64,000 nt of DNA from Oscillospiraceae bacterium (GTDB taxonomy: Bacteria; Bacillota; Clostridia; Oscillospirales; Ruminococcaceae): positions 1-64,000 of the forward strand of contig JAISLD010000028.1 of assembly GCA_031260665.1 (NCBI GenBank), written 5' to 3'. Made by a program: the position numbers and the translations under genes. The notes under the pieces are model-generated. The model was not told the origin of the DNA and did not search any database. It saw only the letters and a program-made list of their open reading frames with translations. This document shows, one piece after another, positions 59,194 through 64,000 of this stretch (its first letter is position 1; each line of letters starts with the position of its first letter).

Positions 59194-60140
59194 TCCCCTT
59201 GTTGTAGTTTCCGAAGCTCACGCGCACGCTTTGCGTACTCGCGTTTCGCTGATTTCTTTTCCTGCTTTAGTTTAAGTATCTCGTCGTAATGTGCCAATAA
59301 GTACTCGCTCTCGTCCGTGTTCTTATAGAGTTTCGTTCTCTTACGAAAAAGCACAAGGAGAAGCACCGCGACGATTACGCTTGCCGCCGCTACAATCTGT
59401 GAGATTTTCATCTCGCCGATGAACAAGCTGTCTGTACGGATACTCTCGATGAAGAACCGACCGAATCCATACCAACCTATGTAGGCAAGGAACACCTGCC
59501 CGTCATACTTGCGCTTTCTCCATACCTGCGATATAACAAAGAACCCGACGACGCACCACAAACTCTCGTACAAAAAGCACGGGTGAACCAACGCGTTCTC
59601 TCCCGCCAAATAAACAAGCGGGTCCGCGGCAATGCGGTCGCCTGTCATTCCCCACGGCAGACTGCCCGCTGTGGGCGCGCCGTACGCTTCTTGATTGAAG
59701 AAGTTGCCCCACCTGCCGATTGCCTGCCCAATGAGGAACACCGAGGCGGCAAGGTCGGCGAACGCCGCGAGTTTCACGCGTTTCACTGCGGCGTAAACGG
59801 CGGCGGTGACAAAGCCGCCGATTATCCCGCCGTAAATCGCAAGTCCGCCGTCGCGTATCCCCGTGAACGCCGTGACTATGGTGTAACTGTCGAGATTGAA
59901 CAGCACATAGTAAAGCCGTGCCATAACAAAGCCGCCGATTGCACCGGCAAACGCTGTGTCGAACACCATATCACTCGGCAGACCCGCGCGTTTTGACCGA
60001 GTGATAGCGATGAAGAAGCAGAGAAGCACCGCCGCTGTTATGAGGATACCGTACCAGTAAATCGCGATGTTCCCGACTGTGAACGCGACACGCGAAACGT
60101 CGAGGTCAAGCCCGATGTTTGGGAAAGAGATTCTGTTCAA
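59190..60140 (-). CDS. lgt: Prolipoprotein diacylglyceryl transferase
   Basis: Transfers diacylglycerol from phosphatidylglycerol to the lipobox Cys of prolipoproteins. The 316-residue membrane protein has the signature AIGRWGNFFNQEAYG (about residues 140-155), FLYESLWCVVGF, and a charged cytoplasmic tail longer than usual. It starts at TTG 60140 after GGGAG. It probably modifies the GHL10 lipoprotein encoded two genes downstream, among others. Confidence 0.95.
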   Translation of the reverse strand: MNRISFPNIGLDLDVSRVAFTVGNIAIYWYGILITAAVLLCFFIAITRSKRAGLPSDMVFDTAFAGAIGGFVMARLYYVLFNLDSYTIVTAFTGIRDGGLAIYGGIIGGFVTAAVYAAVKRVKLAAFADLAASVFLIGQAIGRWGNFFNQEAYGAPTAGSLPWGMTGDRIAADPLVYLAGENALVHPCFLYESLWCVVGFFVISQVWRKRKYDGQVFLAYIGWYGFGRFFIESIRTDSLFIGEMKISQIVAAASVIVAVLLLVLFRKRTKLYKNTDESEYLLAHYDEILKLKQEKKSAKREYAKRARELRKLQQGE

Positions 60141-60155
60141 GACACGCTCCCTTGT

Positions 60156-61457
60156 TTAATCTGTTGGTTTGTCTATTGGTTCTATCACCGACAATGTGGC
60201 GTAATCGGTGTTGATTCTGCCGAGCAGCTCCGTCATCTGCCCGATTGTCGCGTCAGCCGCGGTTTCCGCCAAATCAAACGCGCCGCCGTCCTTGAACGCC
60301 GCTTCAAGCATTGCAAGCGCAACGCTTTGCACACTGCCGAACTGCTTCACGAATTCACCGTAGGTTTGCTTTCTCACGTTGTTCCATTCGGCTTCGGGTA
60401 TTCCGTTTAGCTTTGCCGCTTCAAGTGTTTTGATTAACTCGTCGCGCACTTTCTTCGGGTCGTCCGCTTCAAACTCGGCGGTAAGCACAAACGCGCCGCG
60501 TGCGTTGAACACGCCTACTCGGTAGTTGCTCTCGCTTATAAGCCGCGACTTCACCGCGTCGGTGTAAAACGACGACGTGTGACCGAGAAGCGTTTCCATC
60601 AACATATTATAGAGAACATACAGCTTTGGTGACTCGCTGTCAGAAACGCCGTTTATCTTGAAGCCGAGTGACGCGAGGGGCATTGCGACCTCAAGCTTTT
60701 GCGATACATACTTTTCTTTTACGTCGTCGGGTTCTTCGGGAATGATTGTTTCGAGTTTAAGGTCGGGCGCTTCTTTCACGAGTTTGTCGCAAAGGTCAAC
60801 CACCGTGTCGGGGTCAAAGTTTCCCGCTATCGACAGCACCATATTTCGCGGATTGTAGAACGTGTTGTAACAACGATAGAGCAGGTCTTTGTTTATCTCC
60901 GCTATTGACTGCACCGTGCCCGCGATGTCAATGCGGACGGGGTTGCTGTGAAAGATACCTTGCAGTCCGTTGAAGAACACGCGCCAACCCGGGTCGTCGT
61001 CGTACATACGGATTTCCTGCCCGATGATTCCTTGTTCTTTCGCCACGTTCTCGTCTGTGAAGTACGGTTCTTGCACAAACTTCAACAGTATCTCAAGGTT
61101 TTCCTCAAACTTTTGCGAACAGCCAAACAAGTAAGCCGTCGCGTCAAACGATGTGAACGCGTTGCAGTTCGCTCCTGTCTTGGCAAACAGCGAGAACGCG
61201 TCGCACTCCTCACTCTCGAACAGCTTGTGCTCAAGATAATGCGCTATGCCATTAGGCACCGTGATAAAGTCTTGGTCGTTCGCTGTCTTGAAGGTCACGT
61301 CGACAGAACCATACTTTGTTCCAAACAAAGCGAACGCTGACGAATAGCCCGGCATAGGAAACAACTTGATTTTCAGCCCTGTTGCGTGGTCTATCTCAAT
61401 ATATTCACCGCCTAAACGCGTGTTCTTGACGATTCGTTTGTTGTTGATTTTACTCAT
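60156..61457 (-). CDS. M16 family zinc peptidase (YmfH-like)
   Basis: An M16 protease of 433 residues with the inverted zinc motif HYLEHKLF (His-x-x-Glu-His) near residue 80 and a downstream Glu in KEQGIIGQEIRMYDD. In B. subtilis YmfH pairs with YmfF, and both are needed for 5-aminopentanol modification of EF-P. Order and overlap (ATGA with the upstream gene) match that pair. efp is not in the window. Confidence 0.9.
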   Translation of the reverse strand: MSKINNKRIVKNTRLGGEYIEIDHATGLKIKLFPMPGYSSAFALFGTKYGSVDVTFKTANDQDFITVPNGIAHYLEHKLFESEECDAFSLFAKTGANCNAFTSFDATAYLFGCSQKFEENLEILLKFVQEPYFTDENVAKEQGIIGQEIRMYDDDPGWRVFFNGLQGIFHSNPVRIDIAGTVQSIAEINKDLLYRCYNTFYNPRNMVLSIAGNFDPDTVVDLCDKLVKEAPDLKLETIIPEEPDDVKEKYVSQKLEVAMPLASLGFKINGVSDSESPKLYVLYNMLMETLLGHTSSFYTDAVKSRLISESNYRVGVFNARGAFVLTAEFEADDPKKVRDELIKTLEAAKLNGIPEAEWNNVRKQTYGEFVKQFGSVQSVALAMLEAAFKDGGAFDLAETAADATIGQMTELLGRINTDYATLSVIEPIDKPTD

Positions 61458-62722
61458 TCCTTTTCCCCTTCCTCGCCGCTCAGCACATAGACAGCCGACA
61501 GCTTGACGGCGTTTGCCGCCTCGACAATCTGCTCTCTCGTCACCGCCTCGTATTCAGCAAGCGCCTCAGCCGGCGCAATGACATCACCGCGATAAATCCT
61601 GTCGGTATACCACGCCGCAAGTGTCGCGGCACTGTCGTTCACCGTGTTGGTGTCATTTCTAAGTGCCATAAGAGCGACTTCTATGTCCGTGTCGGCAAAG
61701 TCGCCGCTTCGCATATCGTCAAGTTGCTTCAGTATCTCGGCTCTTGCTTTACCGATGTTCTCTTTCTCCACGCCGCAGTCAACCGTGAACGTGTCTTTAT
61801 AGCGGTTGTATCTCGACCAGCAGTAATAGCAAAGCGAGAGTTTCTCGCGAACATTAAGAAACAGCTTTGACGTCACCATTCCGCCGTATATCTTGTTCAT
61901 AAGGGAGGTCGCGGCTTTGTTTTTGTAGTCGGTTTTCAGTCCGATGACCATCTTGCCTTGCACCACCGACATAATGTCGGTCACTTCGTTCACCGTTTGG
62001 GCAATCGGGCTTGCCGTTGTGACACACGGGTCGATATCGCCGCGTGTCAGCGAGTCAAACTCTTTTTGAAAGATAGGCAAGAGATGTGAGAAGCTGTCGC
62101 GTCCCACACAGATTATCTCGATACGGGCGTGTGACAGCAGCTCTTTGTACGCGGACAAAAGCGTGCTTGGTGTGAGGGCGTTCACGGTGTCAATCGTGCC
62201 GTTTGTGTTGACCGAGAACGGCTCGTTCGGGCACAGCAGCTCTATGCCTTTGTTGTGCGCATATTCCTGCTTGTCGTTCAACTCCGCTTCAATGATACGG
62301 ATTTGGTTTTGCTTTTCGGTTTCAATGTCGGTGAACACGCCGTTTTGAAACGCAGGCCGGAGGATACAGTCAAGCAGAAGCCCCGCCGCCTGTTCGCTTA
62401 TCGGCTCGCCCTCAAGGGCAAACTTGTCGCTGATTGAGGACACGGAGAAGTCAAGCAGCGACACATCGCCTAAGCAACCCGCTTCTCCGTGAATCTCGCT
62501 GGCATAAAGCGACGCTTCGTAGTTGTGAAAGTCCTTTTCATTCGGGAAAGTCGCGTTCTTCTTCGTTAAAATGTTGGCGAGTAACGCGTAAGCCGCGGCT
62601 GTGTCGTTTGACTGCTTCGTCATAAACGCGACTGACACGCGGTTCACCTTGTAGCGGTCGTCGGTGAAAGAGTTGAAGTGAATACCGTCGGCAAGCCGCG
62701 TTCTTTGTAAGTTGTTGTCCAT
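61454..62722 (-). CDS. M16 family peptidase-like protein, non-catalytic partner (YmfF-like)
   Basis: A 422-residue M16-fold protein without the HxxEH zinc motif in the expected N-terminal region (it has FPNEKDFHNYEASLYA there), so it is probably the inactive partner of the next gene. Conserved M16 features include GMVTSKLFLNVREKLSLCYYCWSRY. ATG 62722 follows GGAAGG; a frame open to 62878 contains no better start and is rejected. It is the first gene of a seven-gene minus-strand run that ends at lepA. Confidence 0.88.
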   Translation of the reverse strand: MDNNLQRTRLADGIHFNSFTDDRYKVNRVSVAFMTKQSNDTAAAYALLANILTKKNATFPNEKDFHNYEASLYASEIHGEAGCLGDVSLLDFSVSSISDKFALEGEPISEQAAGLLLDCILRPAFQNGVFTDIETEKQNQIRIIEAELNDKQEYAHNKGIELLCPNEPFSVNTNGTIDTVNALTPSTLLSAYKELLSHARIEIICVGRDSFSHLLPIFQKEFDSLTRGDIDPCVTTASPIAQTVNEVTDIMSVVQGKMVIGLKTDYKNKAATSLMNKIYGGMVTSKLFLNVREKLSLCYYCWSRYNRYKDTFTVDCGVEKENIGKARAEILKQLDDMRSGDFADTDIEVALMALRNDTNTVNDSAATLAAWYTDRIYRGDVIAPAEALAEYEAVTREQIVEAANAVKLSAVYVLSGEEGEKE

Positions 62723-62866
62723 CTTTACCTTCCTTGATTTTATAAGTTTGCGTGAGCATACTACTTTATTATAACATATCAAAGATGTGTTATAATTGTG
62801 CATCAGAAAGCGGTTGCCCCAAAGGGGCGAGCCCGCGCACACAATGCTGTAATGACACTCATATCT

Positions 62867-62895
62867 ATTATAACACATAACGCGTTATTATGCAA
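62867..62895 (-). promoter_or_regulatory. Candidate promoter of the ymfF-lepA run
   Basis: On the minus strand TTGCAT (62895-62890), a 17-base spacer and TATAAT (62872-62867) with an extended TGT. A second extended -10, TGTTATAAT, lies at 62776-62768, nearer the gene and without a good -35. The 405-base gap 62723-63127 also holds GCCCC/GGGGC at 62816-62828 and the perfect palindrome ATAACGCGTTAT at 62877-62888. Confidence 0.55.
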
Positions 62896-62941
62896 CGGCT
62901 AATCAGGTGTGACAAGTTTTTGCAACTTTTCGGTTAGGCTC

Positions 62942-62970
62942 TTGCGTTTTTATATCATAAGGTGTATAAT
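62942..62970 (+). promoter_or_regulatory. Candidate promoter of the aminotransferase gene
   Basis: TTGCGT (62942-62947), a 17-base spacer and TATAAT (62965-62970). Repeat copy C begins 5 bases after the -10 and would form most of the leader. Confidence 0.6.
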
Positions 62971-62974
62971 ATAT

Positions 62975-63091
62975 AGTCGGTTAAACTCAAAACACTAAAG
63001 TGTTTTGAGTTTTCGCCGCGAAGCGGCGGCACGGCTTTGCTCGGCTTCGCTTGCCGACTTAAAACTTGTTAAGTTTTAAGTTAAACGGCTA
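62975..63091. repeat. Modular palindromic repeat element, copy C
   Basis: AGTCGG (62975-62980) and CCGACT (63054-63059) bracket ACTCAAAACAC-TAAA-GTGTTTTGAGT (62985-63010), CGCCGC-GAA-GCGGCG (63014-63028) and a weaker GC-rich hairpin. CTTAAAACTT-GTT-AAGTTTTAAG (63058-63080) and the shared end TTAAGTTAAACGGCTA follow. It lies entirely in the presumed 5' leader of the aminotransferase. Confidence 0.85.
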
Positions 63092-63127
63092 AATACGCTA
63101 AAAATATACTCGATGAGGTGCATTAAA

Positions 63128-64000
63128 GTGAACTACACGAATCTGACGGAAGAACAAAGGGCGAAACTCTACGCCGAACTTTTGACGGAATACGAAACGC
63201 TGAAGTCAAAAAATCTGAAACTCGATATGTCACGCGGCAAACCGGGACCCGACCAACTCGACCTCACCAACGATATGTTGACGCACTGCCTTGATGGCGA
63301 CCACTTCAGCGAACGTGGCGTTGATTGCCGCAACTACGGCGTGCTTGACGGTATCTTTGAGGCGAAGCGGCTGTTTATGCCAATGCTTGGGCTTGGCCGC
63401 TACGAGATAATTATCGGCGGCAACTCCAGCCTGCAGCTGATGTACGACACGATTGCGCGGGCAATGCTGCTTGGTGTGAAAGGCGGCAAACCGTGGCGTG
63501 AATCCCCCGAAGTCAAGTTCATCTGCCCCGCGCCGGGTTACGACAGGCACTTCGCGATATGCGAAGCAATGGGCATAAAAATGCTGACGGTGCCTATGAC
63601 AGACGACGGACCCGATATGGACGAGGTGGAACGACTTGCCGCCTCTGACCCGAATGTCAAGGGTGTTTGGTGCGTTCCGATGTACTCGAATCCCGACGGG
63701 ATAACCTACTCAGACGAAACCGTGCGCCGCTTTGCTCGCCTGCAACCTGCCGCCGCTGACTTCAGAATCTTTTGGGACAACGCCTATCCTGTTCACCACA
63801 TATCAGACACTCCCGACACGCTTCTCGGTATCTTGGACGAATGTAAGGCGGTGGGAAGCGAAGATATGGCTTACATATTCGGTTCAACCTCGAAAATTTC
63901 GTTCCCCGGCGGAGGACTTGCCGTCATTGGGGCAAGCGAGCAGAACATCGAGTTTTTGAAAGAACAGATGTCGTTTCAAACAATCGGGTACGACAAACTG
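63128..64000 (+). CDS. Aspartate aminotransferase, type Ic (AspT-like), 5' part
   Basis: The gene runs off the window; 291 codons are seen. The protein matches the AspT-type PLP aminotransferases (as in Corynebacterium): LKSKNLKLDMSRGKPGPDQL, NYGVLDGIFEAKRLF, CPAPGYDRHF, VPMTDDGPDMDEVE, VPMYSNPDGITYS, IFWDNAYPVHH with the PLP Asp, and the Schiff-base Lys in GSTSKISFPGGG. It interconverts aspartate and oxaloacetate. GTG 63128 lies 9 bases after GAGG; ATG 63113 is in frame and possible. The leader contains repeat copy C. Confidence 0.93.
   Translation, partial: MNYTNLTEEQRAKLYAELLTEYETLKSKNLKLDMSRGKPGPDQLDLTNDMLTHCLDGDHFSERGVDCRNYGVLDGIFEAKRLFMPMLGLGRYEIIIGGNSSLQLMYDTIARAMLLGVKGGKPWRESPEVKFICPAPGYDRHFAICEAMGIKMLTVPMTDDGPDMDEVERLAASDPNVKGVWCVPMYSNPDGITYSDETVRRFARLQPAAADFRIFWDNAYPVHHISDTPDTLLGILDECKAVGSEDMAYIFGSTSKISFPGGGLAVIGASEQNIEFLKEQMSFQTIGYDKL

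Overview
The window looks like a chromosome segment of an anaerobic Clostridia-type Firmicute, probably in the Oscillospirales / former Ruminococcaceae range. This is inferred from four things. The S10-spc-alpha ribosomal order is Firmicutes-like (adk-map-KOW protein-infA-rpmJ-rpsM-rpsK-rpsD-rpoA-rplQ). S14 is the zinc type and many starts are TTG or GTG. There is a rubredoxin-type rubrerythrin and an Fe-S aldo/keto reductase. There are also a ymfF/ymfH protease pair and a DUF6076-like protein. No phage, plasmid, insertion sequence or CRISPR array is visible. The unusual content is mostly palindromic or structured non-coding DNA and a few odd gene forms.

Layout. 1-8757 (+): histidine operon hisZ-G-D-C-B-H-A running on into nadE and a PHP phosphoesterase; hisF and hisI/E are absent here. 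8761-13090 (+): membrane protein, DUF6076-like zinc protein with a disordered tail, thioredoxin, short U32 peptidase-family protein, ending in a terminator shared with the opposite strand. 13131-18965 (-): nth, a c-di-GMP protein split by an apparent one-base frameshift, ruvX, Fe-S aldo/keto reductase. 19265-21232 (+): DHH phosphoesterase and a receiver-GGDEF diguanylate cyclase. 21273-21348 (-): tRNA-Thr. 21491-38423 (+): a long ribosomal protein/secY/adk/map/infA/rpoA cluster with one strong promoter at its head. Many of its wider intergenic gaps hold hairpins. S3 carries a long Gly/Arg/Gln tail, and a 50-codon ORF fits exactly between infA and rpmJ. 38489-42795 (+): tRNA-Cys, a small protein, prfB, phosphoglucomutase, rubrerythrin. 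42848-47442 (-): mreB-mreC-mreD-mrdA cell-shape operon. 47935-52122 (-): heterodimeric ABC exporter. 52339-62722 (-): ymfF-ymfH-lgt-FNT-like transporter-GHL10 lipoprotein-amidase-lepA. 63128-end (+): start of a type Ic aspartate aminotransferase.

Functionally the window is mostly housekeeping: amino-acid and NAD synthesis, translation, protein export, envelope growth, DNA repair and second-messenger signalling. The best candidates for something undescribed are three. First, a family of modular palindromic elements at 1-118, 47632-47932 and 62975-63091, with a related cloverleaf-like element at 58492-58594. Second, a 216-bp imperfect inverted repeat between rpsD and rpoA. Third, the RGG-like tail on ribosomal protein S3 together with the small basic ORF before rpmJ.
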